Source of the DNA: CAYUNA01 sp047629355
GTDB taxonomy: Bacteria; Bacteroidota; Bacteroidia; Chitinophagales; Saprospiraceae
Direction of reading: 5' to 3'
DNA length: 29,793 nt
NCBI GenBank assembly: GCA_047629355.1
Contig: JBLHWU010000058.1
Location: 1-29,793, forward strand
In this document: in pieces, positions 8,909 through 16,980 of the stretch
Position numbering within the stretch: the first letter of the stretch is position 1
Layout: each line of letters begins with the position of its first letter
Notes under the pieces: model-generated
Told to the model about the DNA's origin: nothing
Databases searched by the model: none
Seen by the model: the letters and a program-made list of their open reading frames with translations, nothing else
Program-made: the position numbers and the translations under genes

Positions 8909-9387
8909 GTAAAATATTTTAGCTGAACTTGTGTGAACTTGCTTTATTAGATAGGAGTTAGGTACACGAATTTGACGGATGGAACGGATTTCCTATAGGT
9001 CTAATGCGCTTTTTTTTATGAACATTTGAAAAGCATTAGACTTATAAAATCTGTTTAAATCTATCGAATCTATTCCATTCGCGTAACTATCCTATTTAAA
9101 TAGTATTTAAATAGTATTTGAATTTGTTTAAATTTGGCGGGGAGACCTTTACTATTAAAAAATAGCTGGACATTAAAGGTAGGGGAGTTCTCATGATATT
9201 TTATTTCAAGAAAGCACTTATTTCAGGAAGATAAATTTAAAAAATACAGTTTTCAAAATGTTTTCATCATAAAAAGGGGCATTCAGTTAAATCGAAAATT
9301 TTGTCAAAAAAATAAAAAAGAAGATTTATTTTAAAAAAAATAGTTTTTAATCGTTCAAATTTTGATTTTAGAAAGAGCGTTAGAAAA
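8909..9387. other. Intergenic region between gltB and proB
   Basis: No gene is seen. It holds an imperfect inverted repeat of about 40-bp arms (roughly 8969-9084). The inner part, TAGGTCTAATGC...GCATTAGACTTA, pairs well, and the outer parts are degenerate copies of an AATCCGT-like word (GGATGGAAC, GGATTTC / AATCTGTTT, AATCTATCG, AATCTATTCC). A smaller hairpin at 9145-9181 pairs ACCTTTA with TAAAGGT around CTATT/AATAG. The gltB promoter should lie here on the minus strand; TAAAGGTA at 9174-9181 (minus TACCTTTA) is one base from the consensus, but no -33 element accompanies it. Confidence 0.5.
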
Positions 9388-9414
9388 AAAAAATTGCGTT
9401 TAGCGTAATTTTTT
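9388..9414 (-). terminator. Rho-independent terminator of proB
   Basis: AAAAAATTGCG (9388-9398) pairs with CGTAATTTTTT (9404-9414) around TTTAG, with one wobble. Read on the minus strand, the stem is followed by a long T-run. The right arm overlaps the proB TGA stop (9414-9416), so it ends the proA-proB transcript immediately after translation. Confidence 0.75.
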
Positions 9415-10172
9415 CAGACTAAAAATTTTGTAAATGGGATGATTCCGTGCATCGCATCTACCATAAAATTTTCCTTCCCTCCATTCACAATCCACATTTC
9501 TACGCCAGCTTTTTGACAAATTTCTGCCGCCGCTAATTTTGATTTCATACCGCCCGTTCCGTGAGCAGAGAGACTATCCACCGCAAGGGATTTTACGTTT
9601 TCTAAATTTTGGACAATTTCAATCAATTGACAATTGGGGTTTTGTTTTGGGTCGTCGTCAAATAAGCCGTCGATATCGGAGGCCAAAATGAGGAGATTGG
9701 CGGTTAATAAGTTGGCGGTCATAGCTCCGAGTTTGTCGTTGTCGCCGAATTTAATTTCTTCCGTGGCGACAGTATCATTTTCATTAAAGATGGGGATATA
9801 ATTATTTTCGAGCAAGACATTGACCGTATTAATGGTATTCGTTTTGGAGTTTTCATTATCAAAATCCCGATAATTGAGCAAGCATTGTGCGACTTTTAAG
9901 CCAAAATCATAAAAAATCTCTTGATAAATTTTCATCAAAACAGGTTGTCCAATAGCAGCCAATGCTTGTTTGACTTCAATAGGATTTCCTCCTGCTAATT
10001 GAACAAATTGCTTGGCGGTGGCGACTGCGCCAGAGCTGACTAAAATGAAATCGTATTTTTCTCGCAAGGCTAGAATCTGTCGCGCCAAATCTTCAATTTT
10101 GCCGCGAGAGATGTGATTTGTACCTTTGGTTAGAGTGGAACTACCAATTTTTAAGATGATTCTTTTTTTCAT
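9414..10172 (-). CDS. proB: Glutamate 5-kinase
   Basis: A 252-aa amino-acid kinase that phosphorylates the gamma-carboxyl of glutamate, the first and normally feedback-controlled step of proline synthesis. Visible motifs are KIGSSTLTK (ATP site, residues 8-16), VSSGAVATAK, IPIFNENDTV (glutamate site), FGDNDKLGAMTANL, ASDIDGLFDDDP and GTGGMKSKLAAAE. The protein ends where the kinase domain ends; the C-terminal PUA domain of E. coli-type enzymes (about 367 aa) is absent. The natural stop and adjoining terminator make truncation unlikely. Its ATG overlaps the proA stop by one base (TAATG), so the two are translationally coupled in the order proA-proB. Confidence 0.95.
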   Translation of the reverse strand: MKKRIILKIGSSTLTKGTNHISRGKIEDLARQILALREKYDFILVSSGAVATAKQFVQLAGGNPIEVKQALAAIGQPVLMKIYQEIFYDFGLKVAQCLLNYRDFDNENSKTNTINTVNVLLENNYIPIFNENDTVATEEIKFGDNDKLGAMTANLLTANLLILASDIDGLFDDDPKQNPNCQLIEIVQNLENVKSLAVDSLSAHGTGGMKSKLAAAEICQKAGVEMWIVNGGKENFMVDAMHGIIPFTKFLV

Positions 10173-11365
10173 TATGCTCTAATTTGTCCATTTCCAAAAA
10201 TAAACCATTTATTACTGACCAAATGCGCCAAACCCAGCGGACCACGTTGATGTAATTTATCCGTACTAATCGCCAATTCTGCACCCATTCCAAACTCTCC
10301 GCCGTCTGTAAAACGAGTCGAAGCGTTGTGATAAACCGCTGCGACATCAACCTTTTGCATAAATTCAAGTGCTACTTTTTCATCGGTAGAGATGATACTC
10401 GCCGAATGTCCACCAGCATATTGATTGATTTTTTGAATAGCTACTTCGGTATTTTCAACCAAACCAATAACAATTTTCATCGCTAAAAATTCTTCGTACC
10501 ATATAGTTTCGTTGGTCACTTCGGGTAGCTTTTTTGTCAAATATTGATTCACTTTTTCATCGACAATAATTTCAACTTTAGCTGCTTTTAATTGTGCTAT
10601 CAATTTTTTCAAATAGACTACTAAATCGGGCAAATTTTCATCAATCAATACTTTATCCAGCGCATTGCAAGCACTAATCTTACTCGTTTTACTACTTATA
10701 ATAATGGTATCCGCCATTTTGGTATCAGCTACTGCATGGACAAAAACAAAATTATTGCCACGACCACTCACCAAAACTGGGCATTTGGCATGCGCCTTCA
10801 CAAAAGAAATCAACCGCTCGCCACCACGCGGCACAATTAGGTCAATTGGCAATGGTGGATTTTTTAAAAATGCTTGCACTTCCGCGCGAGGCATATCTAA
10901 ATATTGCACCCAATCGTTTGATAAGTGGTGGTGCTGCAGAGCTTGATGCCACAAATCAATGAGCAATAAATTAGAATGTCGGGCTTCCTTTCCTCCTTTC
11001 AAAATGATTTTGCTACCTGCTTTAAATGCTAAAATTGCAGCCTCCACAGTCACATCAGGACGCGATTCGTAGATAATCAAAATCGTTCCAAATGGAGCAG
11101 TTTGATTGATGATGCGCATTCCGTTGTGGTGAGTAAAACAGTATTTTTCGATATGAACCGGGTCAGGTTTGGCAGCAACGGCTTTGATAGATTGAATCAT
11201 GCCGTCGATTTTTTTCTCGTTGATGAGCAATCGGTCAAACAAGGCTTGGTCGTCACCTTGATACAAATCGACATCGCACTGATTGGCTGCCAATAAATGG
11301 ATTCGGTGTTGGTCGAGAAGCAATGCTAATGTTTGGAGGATGCTGTTTTTTTGCTGAATGGTCAT
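10172..11365 (-). CDS. proA: Gamma-glutamyl phosphate reductase
   Basis: A 397-aa NADPH-dependent reductase of the aldehyde dehydrogenase superfamily that converts gamma-glutamyl phosphate to glutamate semialdehyde, the second step of proline synthesis. The catalytic cysteine is Cys233 in ISACNALDKVLI. Other family signatures are IIYESRPDVT (98-107), LKGGKEARHSN, PRGGERLI and FTDGGEFGMGAELAIST near the C-terminus. It is first in a two-gene operon with proB. A TACCTTTG promoter element about 218 bp upstream implies a leader of roughly 210 nt containing a small UUCG-capped hairpin. Confidence 0.96.
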   Translation of the reverse strand: MTIQQKNSILQTLALLLDQHRIHLLAANQCDVDLYQGDDQALFDRLLINEKKIDGMIQSIKAVAAKPDPVHIEKYCFTHHNGMRIINQTAPFGTILIIYESRPDVTVEAAILAFKAGSKIILKGGKEARHSNLLLIDLWHQALQHHHLSNDWVQYLDMPRAEVQAFLKNPPLPIDLIVPRGGERLISFVKAHAKCPVLVSGRGNNFVFVHAVADTKMADTIIISSKTSKISACNALDKVLIDENLPDLVVYLKKLIAQLKAAKVEIIVDEKVNQYLTKKLPEVTNETIWYEEFLAMKIVIGLVENTEVAIQKINQYAGGHSASIISTDEKVALEFMQKVDVAAVYHNASTRFTDGGEFGMGAELAISTDKLHQRGPLGLAHLVSNKWFIFGNGQIRA

Positions 11366-11430
11366 AGATACTTATTATATATGTATGCCTTTTAAGTAAA
11401 TTGCCTTGTTTAGTGAATCTTATCGTAGCT

Positions 11431-11446
11431 CGCTACTTCGGTAGCG
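11431..11446. other. UUCG-type hairpin in the proA leader
   Basis: CGCTAC and GTAGCG pair perfectly around a central TTCG. On the minus strand, the direction of proA transcription, the loop reads CGAA. It lies in the inferred 5' leader of proA, about 65 bp before the start codon. There is no T-run. I could not match it to a known riboswitch. Confidence 0.45.
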
Positions 11447-11582
11447 TGGCAAGTTAAAGTGTTGATTTTAGATAAAAAATTAGTCACACTATTAAAGTAG
11501 CGGACTAAAAAATATCAAAATAATTACGGTAACCTACTTATAGGGAATATCTTAAAAACAGTAGTTTAAAATAGTAGGGATA

Positions 11583-11590
11583 CAAAGGTA
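11583..11590 (-). promoter_or_regulatory. Bacteroidota -7 promoter element for proA-proB
   Basis: The plus strand reads CAAAGGTA, i.e. TACCTTTG on the minus strand, a perfect TAnnTTTG. Transcription would start near 11577. No -33 TTTG is found at the usual 19-21 bp spacing, so support is partial. Confidence 0.45.
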
Positions 11591-11828
11591 GGGCGATTTT
11601 TCTTTTGATTTAGTCGGTTTTCAATAATAATCAGCAAACGAGCTTTTAGAAATTTAGTGAAATACGACCGCTAAATCTTTTTTTTATATTTGCTATTCTG
11701 AATCTGGCATTTTATTTTATTTTATTTTGCTTTACAAATAATATTTATTGTAAAACAATCATTTTTCTTATTATTATTTTGCGGAATTTCGCTCTTTTGA
11801 TTTTCAAGTCTTGACTTCTACCCTAAAA
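11591..11828. other. Divergent proA / glnK control region
   Basis: AT-rich DNA without a gene, between the proA promoter element and the glnK promoter. Visible items are four TTTTA/TTTTG pentamers (around 11709-11729) and an inverted repeat TTTACAA...TTGTAAA (11731-11737, 11748-11754). The latter lies about 100 bp upstream of the glnK -7 element and could be a regulator site. Confidence 0.35.
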
Positions 11829-11860
11829 TTTGTGGTAACAATGCATCAGCACTATCTTTG
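11829..11860 (+). promoter_or_regulatory. Promoter of glnK-amtB
   Basis: TTTG at 11829-11832 and TATCTTTG at 11853-11860 match the Bacteroidota -33 and -7 elements (TTTG / TAnnTTTG) with a 20-bp spacer. Transcription would start near 11866, giving a leader of about 155 nt before glnK. Confidence 0.65.
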
Positions 11861-12021
11861 CATCACCAAAATATATTGCTATTCTATTAATTTTCCTTTC
11901 CATTTCTTACCAAATTATTAAAATAAAATTGAATTAGCATGAAATCAAGTAACATGTACTGATTAATGACTACTAAGTCTGCTTCTCTCGCAGCATTTTT
12001 AATTTTTTAAATACCAACTTT

Positions 12022-12360
12022 ATGAAAAAAATCGAAGCAATTATTCGACTCAACAAGTTTGATGCCGTACGCGATGCATTGGCAGCAATTGGAGTCAATT
12101 TTTTCACACTCGAACAAGTCAAAGGTTATGGCTTGCAACAAGGCGAAAAAATGGTGTATCGCGGTAGTGTATATGGTGCAGAATACATCGCCCGCTTGCA
12201 ACTCAACGTTTTGACTACTTCTGAAAAAGTCAATTTACTGGTGGATACCATCACAAAAGCCGCTCGAACGGGCGAGGTTGGAGATGGAAAAATATCAGTT
12301 TACGAAGTCGAGCAAGTTACTCGGATTCGGACGGGAGAAACTGGAGAGGAAGCTATTTGA
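12022..12360 (+). CDS. glnK: Nitrogen regulatory protein PII (GlnK)
   Basis: A 112-aa PII signal protein, full family length. It forms trimers that sense ATP/ADP and 2-oxoglutarate and plugs the AmtB ammonium channel when nitrogen is plentiful. MKKIEAIIRLNKFDAVRDAL matches the family start. The T-loop contains Tyr46 and Tyr51 in MVYRGSVYGAEY; Tyr51 is the classic uridylylation position. AARTGEVGDGKISVYEVEQV is the C-terminal signature. Glu50 of enterobacterial PII is Val here. It sits 124 bp upstream of amtB on the same strand, the conserved glnK-amtB pairing, so GlnK rather than GlnB is the better name. Whether Tyr51 is modified cannot be told. Confidence 0.94.
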   Translation: MKKIEAIIRLNKFDAVRDALAAIGVNFFTLEQVKGYGLQQGEKMVYRGSVYGAEYIARLQLNVLTTSEKVNLLVDTITKAARTGEVGDGKISVYEVEQVTRIRTGETGEEAI

Positions 12361-12371
12361 TTTTAAAATTC

Positions 12372-12391
12372 TGGTGATTTTAAAAATCATG
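12372..12391 (+). repeat. Degenerate copy of the ATCATGGTGAT hairpin after glnK
   Basis: TGGTGATTTTAAAAATCA (12372-12389) is identical to 18387-18404 inside the perfect hairpin there. Beyond that point, TGGTGG replaces CCATGA, so the right arm reads as a second head-to-tail left arm and pairs only over about 7 bp. It starts 11 bp after the glnK stop and may weakly attenuate transcription into amtB. Confidence 0.5.
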
Positions 12392-12484
12392 GTGGTAGAA
12401 TTAGCAACTTAATTATCAAAAAATATCGCTCTGTTATTTTAAAAAAAGCAATAGAGCATTTAGACTTTATAAAAATTTTCAACA

Positions 12485-13732
12485 ATGAATGAAGCATTAT
12501 TTACAGTTAATAACTTATGGATTTTAATCGCTACGGTGCTGGTTTTTGTGATGCACCTAGGTTTTGCAACGCTCGAAGCGGGCTTTGTCCAGCGAAAAAA
12601 TACGGTCAATATTCTATTTAAAAATTGCATGATTATCGCCATTGGCTTGCTGACTTACGCAATGATGGGCTTTAATTTAATGTATCCAGGTGGTGATTCT
12701 GCAGGAGCATTTTTTGGTTTTGGTGGCTTTGGTCTATCCTTGCCCGAAGGTGATGCAGGAGGAATTGCTTATGCAGATGGTGCATATTCTTATTATTCTG
12801 ATTTTATTTTCCAAGCAATGTTTGCAGCGACTTGCGCAACGATTGTCTCAGGTGCAGTGGCAGAACGGATAAAATTGATGCCATTTTTGGTATTCAGTAC
12901 CATTTTTGTCGCAATTGCTTACCCGATTACTGGAATGTGGAAATGGGGCGGCGGCTGGTTAGCAGAAATGGGCTTCCATGATTTTGCTGGCTCTACCTTG
13001 GTACATAGTGTAGGTGGTTGGGGTGCTTTAGCGGGTATCATTTTACTCGGTGCGCGGAAAGGTAAATACACAAAAAAAGGCATCAAACCGATTCCTGGAC
13101 ATAGCTTACCGTTGGCGACTATTGGTGTGTTTTTGTTGTGGTTTGGTTGGTTTGGTTTCAATGGTGGTTCGGTATTATCGGCAAATCCGATGGGCGTTTC
13201 CTTGGTATTCGTAACAACGAGTTTAGCCGCAGCAGCGGGTGCGATTGGAGCATTCATCGTTTCTTATTTGATGTTTAAAACCTATGACTTGTCGATGGTC
13301 TTGAATGGAATTTTGGGCGGTTTGGTTGGAATTACAGCGGGGGCAGATGTCGTTTCGGTGAGTTCTTCCATTATTATTGGCTTCATTGCCGGCTGTATTA
13401 TTCCAGCATCAGTAGTATTTTTTGATAGCAAATTGAAATTGGATGACCCTGTGGGCGCAACTTCGGTTCACTTGGTTTGTGGAATTTGGGGAACCTTAGC
13501 AGTTGGCATCTTTGGCATCGGCGAATTCTCCTTTTTGACACAATTAATTGGTGTAGCAGCAATTGGTGCATTTACGTTTACATTTACGTTTGCGCTGTTT
13601 TTTGTTTTGAAAAAGACAGTTGGCATTCGGGTTTCGGAAGAACATGAAGAAAAAGGATTGGATATTTCGGAACACGATATGCAAGCGTATCAAGGGGCAG
13701 AATCAACAACTTATGATATGGCTGTAGAATAA
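12485..13732 (+). CDS. amtB: Ammonium transporter
   Basis: A 415-aa inner-membrane Amt/Rh-family channel that takes up ammonium. The pore twin histidines are His174 (STLVHSVGGWGALAG) and His329 (ATSVHLVCGIWGTLAVG). The signature DFAGSTLVHSVGG and an N-terminal LEAGFVQRKN are present. About eleven membrane segments are visible, ending before a cytoplasmic tail, SEEHEEKGLDISEHDMQAYQ, which matches AmtB proteins that bind PII. There is no cleaved signal peptide at the N-terminus. It is co-transcribed with glnK, which should block the channel, and is followed by an outer-membrane porin that may supply the outer-membrane route. Confidence 0.96.
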   Translation: MNEALFTVNNLWILIATVLVFVMHLGFATLEAGFVQRKNTVNILFKNCMIIAIGLLTYAMMGFNLMYPGGDSAGAFFGFGGFGLSLPEGDAGGIAYADGAYSYYSDFIFQAMFAATCATIVSGAVAERIKLMPFLVFSTIFVAIAYPITGMWKWGGGWLAEMGFHDFAGSTLVHSVGGWGALAGIILLGARKGKYTKKGIKPIPGHSLPLATIGVFLLWFGWFGFNGGSVLSANPMGVSLVFVTTSLAAAAGAIGAFIVSYLMFKTYDLSMVLNGILGGLVGITAGADVVSVSSSIIIGFIAGCIIPASVVFFDSKLKLDDPVGATSVHLVCGIWGTLAVGIFGIGEFSFLTQLIGVAAIGAFTFTFTFALFFVLKKTVGIRVSEEHEEKGLDISEHDMQAYQGAESTTYDMAVE

Positions 13733-13735
13733 AAG

Positions 13736-13814
13736 ACGGTAGACGGCATACGGACTATGGTGGACGGGGCGGCAATCTAAGTTGCCTTGCCGTCCACCAT
13801 AATCTGTTTACCGT
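13736..13814. repeat. Heptamer tract forming one arm of a 79-bp palindrome
   Basis: Starting 3 bp after the amtB stop, 7-mers ACGGTAG, ACGGCAT, ACGGACT, ATGGTGG, ACGGGGC run in register. They form the left arm of a long inverted repeat: ACGGTAGACGG pairs with CTGTTTACCGT (13804-13814, with wobbles), TATGGTGGACGG (13756-13767) pairs perfectly with CCGTCCACCATA (13790-13801), and GGCAA pairs with TTGCC. A smaller hairpin follows (GGG-ACTC/GAGT-CCC, 13828-13849). No T-run follows on the + strand, so partial read-through to the porin gene is plausible. Confidence 0.7.
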
Positions 13815-13986
13815 AGGTCATAAAAAAGGGCACTCTGGCAGGAGTACCCTCTCGAAAACGGAAATTCCATTCTCTGGTTGAATCACAAAATTAAGACATT
13901 TTTGAAGTTATCACAATTTCATGTGCTTAAATTTTATGGGTTTTCGTTTTCACAAACATTTTTTTAAACTTTTAAAATTTTTAAAC

Positions 13987-15102
13987 ATGAAATTGTCTAA
14001 GAAAATCTCTTTTTCCATGGCCATTACTATGGCTATTTTTCACTTACCTTATACTATCAATGCTCAGCAAATTGCAGCACCAACAGAATCTGAAACATCT
14101 GTAAAGGCAATCGAAATCGTTGAAGACGAAGAGGAAAAAAAAGGGCTTCAAATTAGTGGCTTCGTCGATGTTTATTATCAATATAACTTCAATAAACAGC
14201 CATTACCAACGAGTTTTACAGAAACCCACAACTCTTTTACGCCTGGAATGGCAAATGTCGTTTTTGCGCAAGAAGGTAAAAAAGTGGGCTTCGTAGCAGA
14301 CTTAGCAGTTGGTCCTCGCGCAGAAGTAGCGAACGGTTATACAGGAACGACGCTTGCTGCGATTAAGCAATTGTACGTCACTTATTCGCCTTCTGAAAAA
14401 CTAACTTTTACGCTCGGAAATTTTGGGACACACGTCGGTTACGAAGTTATTGACGCGCCTGCAAATGTTAATTATAGTACATCTTATATGTTTTCGAACG
14501 GGCCATTTTACCATACAGGTTTGAAGGCTAATTATGCATTGAGTGAAAATTTTGGAGCGATGATCGGTGTTTTTGATGATACCGATTCTAAAATTGATGA
14601 GATTAGTGGCAAGCACATCGGCGCACAATTCTCTTATGAAAAAAATGGTTTGGCAGCTTATTTAAATTATATCGGTGGCAAAGATGATGATAGTGATACG
14701 GATAATGAAATTTTTGGACATCAAGTAGATTTAACGGCAACTTATGCAGTTAGTGATGCTTTGGGCTTGGGTTTGAATACCACAATTAAAAATGTTTCGC
14801 CTGACAAAGGGGACGGGGCGAGTTGGTTTGGAGCTGCGTTGTATGCCAATTATGCCTTCAGTGAATTGTTTACTTTGGGCTTTCGAGGAGAATTTATTGA
14901 TGATAAAGACGGGCTGATTTTAGGCTTACCTGATAATAGCATTACGTCGATTACACTTTCTGGAAATTTCAAAATTGATAATTTGACCTTGATTCCAGAA
15001 ATTCGATTGGATAGTTCAAAAGAGGATGCCTTTTTGGATAAAAATGGCAGTCCTACGGGAACGAGTCCGTCCTTAATTTTTGCGGCTGTTTATGCGTTTT
15101 AA
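13987..15102 (+). CDS. Outer-membrane beta-barrel porin (OmpL-like, BBP2 type)
   Basis: A 371-aa precursor. I chose ATG 13987 because it gives a proper signal peptide (MKLSKKISFSMAITMAIF... cleaved near NAQ-QI); an upstream in-frame ATG at 13921 would add a 22-residue aromatic/basic leader with no signal character. After an acidic stretch (EIVEDEEEKKG), the mature part starts LQISGFVDVYYQYNF and alternates aromatic and polar beta-strands to a C-terminal ...LIFAAVYAF, a typical last strand ending in Phe. It resembles the putative porin family BBP2/OmpL-like. Its position directly after glnK-amtB suggests it passes small nitrogen solutes or is co-regulated with ammonium uptake; this is inference. 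A strong terminator follows. Confidence 0.8.
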   Translation: MKLSKKISFSMAITMAIFHLPYTINAQQIAAPTESETSVKAIEIVEDEEEKKGLQISGFVDVYYQYNFNKQPLPTSFTETHNSFTPGMANVVFAQEGKKVGFVADLAVGPRAEVANGYTGTTLAAIKQLYVTYSPSEKLTFTLGNFGTHVGYEVIDAPANVNYSTSYMFSNGPFYHTGLKANYALSENFGAMIGVFDDTDSKIDEISGKHIGAQFSYEKNGLAAYLNYIGGKDDDSDTDNEIFGHQVDLTATYAVSDALGLGLNTTIKNVSPDKGDGASWFGAALYANYAFSELFTLGFRGEFIDDKDGLILGLPDNSITSITLSGNFKIDNLTLIPEIRLDSSKEDAFLDKNGSPTGTSPSLIFAAVYAF

Positions 15103-15185
15103 AATAGATTTATTACTACATAAGTAATAAGTCTAATATACTTTTTTACGATTTAAGATTTGTTATTAACTCATTTTAGTGATCG

Positions 15186-15220
15186 GGGTAGTGATTAAGT
15201 TCACTACCCTTTTTCTTTTT
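15186..15220 (+). terminator. Rho-independent terminator of the porin gene
   Basis: GGGTAGTGA (15186-15194) pairs perfectly with TCACTACCC (15201-15209) around a 6-nt loop, followed by TTTTTCTTTTT. It lies 83 bp after the porin stop and probably ends the glnK-amtB-porin unit. Confidence 0.85.
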
Positions 15221-15233
15221 AGAATAGAGAAAT

Positions 15234-15366
15234 TTGAGGGTGCAAGATGGGGTTTAAAACCCATTTTGCATCCTCAAGACCTCCATCCGCAACGCCGAAA
15301 GCGGCGCACGGTTGTGTTTGATGAAGCTCGAAAATCTTAGAATTTTCTCGCTTCGGACAGTCAAAC
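15234..15366. repeat. Structured repeat element, copy B
   Basis: Related to copy A at 1646-1766. Hairpin 1: GAGGGTGCAAGATGGG (15236-15251) pairs with CCCATTTTGCATCCTC (15260-15275), 16 bp with two G-T wobbles. Hairpin 2: CGCCG-AAAG-CGGCG (15293-15306). Hairpin 3: GAAGC/GCTTC around a CTC-against-CTC loop (15323-15354), closed by GTTTGA/TCAAAC (15316-15321, 15361-15366). It lies between convergent genes. Relative to copy A, stem 1 has a T inserted on the left and an A inserted on the right at the paired position. Confidence 0.65.
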
Positions 15367-15439
15367 ATATTATACCTCCCCTAATTTGTAACACACGCTA
15401 TTCATATAAGTCTAATGCTTTTGAGGATATGTGCAATTT

Positions 15440-16222
15440 TCAACTATCCTTTGATAGGATAAGTCCTTTACATTTCCAATGAATCGCATTTCCATAAAGG
15501 TCTAACGGTTCTTTGACCAAGAGATTTTCTTCTACTTTTTCTATTGAAAAACCAATTTCCTTGATTTCTTTTACTAAATTTTCAATTGGAAAAAACTGCG
15601 CCCAATGTTCTTTTTTTTGAAAATTCAAAGGACTAACGATTAACACTTTACCCTTCTTTTTTAAAATTCTAAAAACTTCAGCTAATGCTTTTTTAGGTTC
15701 ATCAAAACGGTCTAAAGTAAAACTGCTGACGACTAAATCCAATGACTCATTTTCGAATGGTAGACACTCCCCTTTTGCCAAAATGAAATGTAAATTTTTA
15801 GACTGTTGCCCTATTATTTTTTCTTTTTTAAAACCTCGATTTTCATTCGTCAATTCAATCGTTTTTCCATCAACCCAATAATCATTCGCTTGCCGCAACA
15901 ATTGATAACTGTAATCAATGCCATAACATTCGGCAGTAGGAAAATAGTTTGCCAATTCACTGATTAAACGACCGACGCTGCAACCAATATCAATGATTGT
16001 TTCGGACTTTGATTCACCAATTTCTTTTAAAATCCAGTCTAAAATGGATTGAAAAGGATAAACTTTCCAACTATCTTTCGATAAATGCAAACGAATTTGG
16101 CGCGCGACGACTTCCGCATAATTTTCATACTTATCTTGCTTAAATTCCTGTTCACTTTTATCATAGAAAAAAGGAATTTTCCGACGTACTCTGATAGGCG
16201 GCGGCAATTGTAATTTTTTCAT
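15440..16222 (-). CDS. Class I SAM-dependent methyltransferase
   Basis: A 260-aa cytosolic methyltransferase of the Methyltransf_11/UbiE type. Motif I is IIDIGCSVGRL (residues 76-86); the acidic end of beta-2 is GIDYS (101-105). LPFENESLDLVVSSFTLDRF (154-173) is the usual motif around beta-4, and VFRILKKKGKVLIVSP the beta-5 region. The N-terminal 70 residues are basic and unassigned. The substrate cannot be predicted. It is a single gene: its neighbours are convergent (porin) and divergent (beta-helix protein). Alternative starts inside the first 30 residues are possible. Confidence 0.8.
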   Translation of the reverse strand: MKKLQLPPPIRVRRKIPFFYDKSEQEFKQDKYENYAEVVARQIRLHLSKDSWKVYPFQSILDWILKEIGESKSETIIDIGCSVGRLISELANYFPTAECYGIDYSYQLLRQANDYWVDGKTIELTNENRGFKKEKIIGQQSKNLHFILAKGECLPFENESLDLVVSSFTLDRFDEPKKALAEVFRILKKKGKVLIVSPLNFQKKEHWAQFFPIENLVKEIKEIGFSIEKVEENLLVKEPLDLYGNAIHWKCKGLILSKDS

Positions 16223-16741
16223 GTGGGCAAGATAGGTACTATATTATATAGGTCAAAATTGATTGGTACTGTCAATGTCTTCGCCAAATGATGAATTATA
16301 AATGATGAACGATAAATTTGCAATAATTTAGATTTGTATTTATATGATTAAGTAGTTATTCAAGTTAAATCAGTAGTACCTCTACGCAATAGCGTCACAT
16401 TTAATTTTAAATAACTCATTAATTACTATTATTTAATTCATTTTAACCGCTTTTTTATTGTCACATTTTATAAATAAAGCTAATTTTGAACGTCATTTTA
16501 TTTAAATGTTAAGTTTTAAATATCCAGTGACAATCTTTTTCGTACAAAAAACACCTATTTCAAAAAAAAAAAAAAAAATCACCCTTTTGAAATAAGCATC
16601 AATTACCATTCATAAAATACTGGCAATCAATATTTAAACATACTTATAATTCAAATTAAATCACCGTAACTAATTGATAACGAGTACCTAAGTGTTTTCC
16701 TCTAATCTACCAAAAATAAATACTGAAACTGCATTAAACCC
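16223..16741. other. AT-rich intergenic region upstream of the methyltransferase and beta-helix genes
   Basis: No gene is seen. It contains a heptamer tract (16288-16315: ATGATGA, ATTATAA, ATGATGA, ACGATAA), a long-range inverted repeat ATTGTCAC/GTGACAAT (16457-16464, 16527-16534) and a 16-A homopolymer. The homopolymer lies inside a hairpin whose arms TATTTCAAAA (16556-16565) and TTTTGAAATA (16584-16593) are perfect. The same TATTTCAA/TTGAAATA arms recur in the leader at 16943-16980. Confidence 0.5.
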
Positions 16742-16772
16742 TTGTGAGAACCAGTTATTGCCCCTACCTTTG
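16742..16772 (+). promoter_or_regulatory. Promoter of the beta-helix protein gene
   Basis: TTG (16742-16744) and TACCTTTG (16765-16772) are separated by 20 bp, matching the Bacteroidota -33/-7 pair. The inferred start near 16778 leaves a leader of about 290 nt before the ATG at 17070. Confidence 0.5.
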
Positions 16773-16807
16773 TGACAACGAAACGGCAAATGCCTTTCAC
16801 CTCCACA

Positions 16808-16980
16808 AAAAATTGCCTCCCGATTTGAAATATTGCCTCCCCTTAGTTTGAATCTTTCTTTTTCTGAGCAATCGGATTTCAACACTATATGAGCTTTATT
16901 TCCTCCAGTTTAGCAGCTTTAAAAAAAACAAAAAACAAAAACTATTTCAAGCTTGCCCCCCAAGCTTTTTTCTTGAAATA
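16808..16980 (+). promoter_or_regulatory. C-rich direct repeats and attenuator-like hairpin in the leader
   Basis: Two similar units, ATTGCCTCCCGATTTGAA and ATTGCCTCCCCTTAGTTTGAA, are adjacent at about 16808-16852. Further on, AAGCTTG (16949-16955) pairs with CAAGCTT (16961-16967) around CCCCC and is followed by TTTTTTC, which is terminator-like. Overlapping it, TATTTCAAG (16943-16951) pairs with CTTGAAATA (16972-16980). The two stems compete for the AAG at 16949-16951, so the leader could switch between them. No ligand or protein is known. Confidence 0.4.

Noticed and set aside
11366..11582. Riboswitch in the proA leader
   Set aside because: The leader is long and has a small hairpin, but I could not match any known riboswitch core.
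11939..11962. A 7-codon upstream frame (ATG to TGA) in the glnK leader
   Set aside because: Too short and without supporting context; such frames arise by chance in AT-rich leaders.
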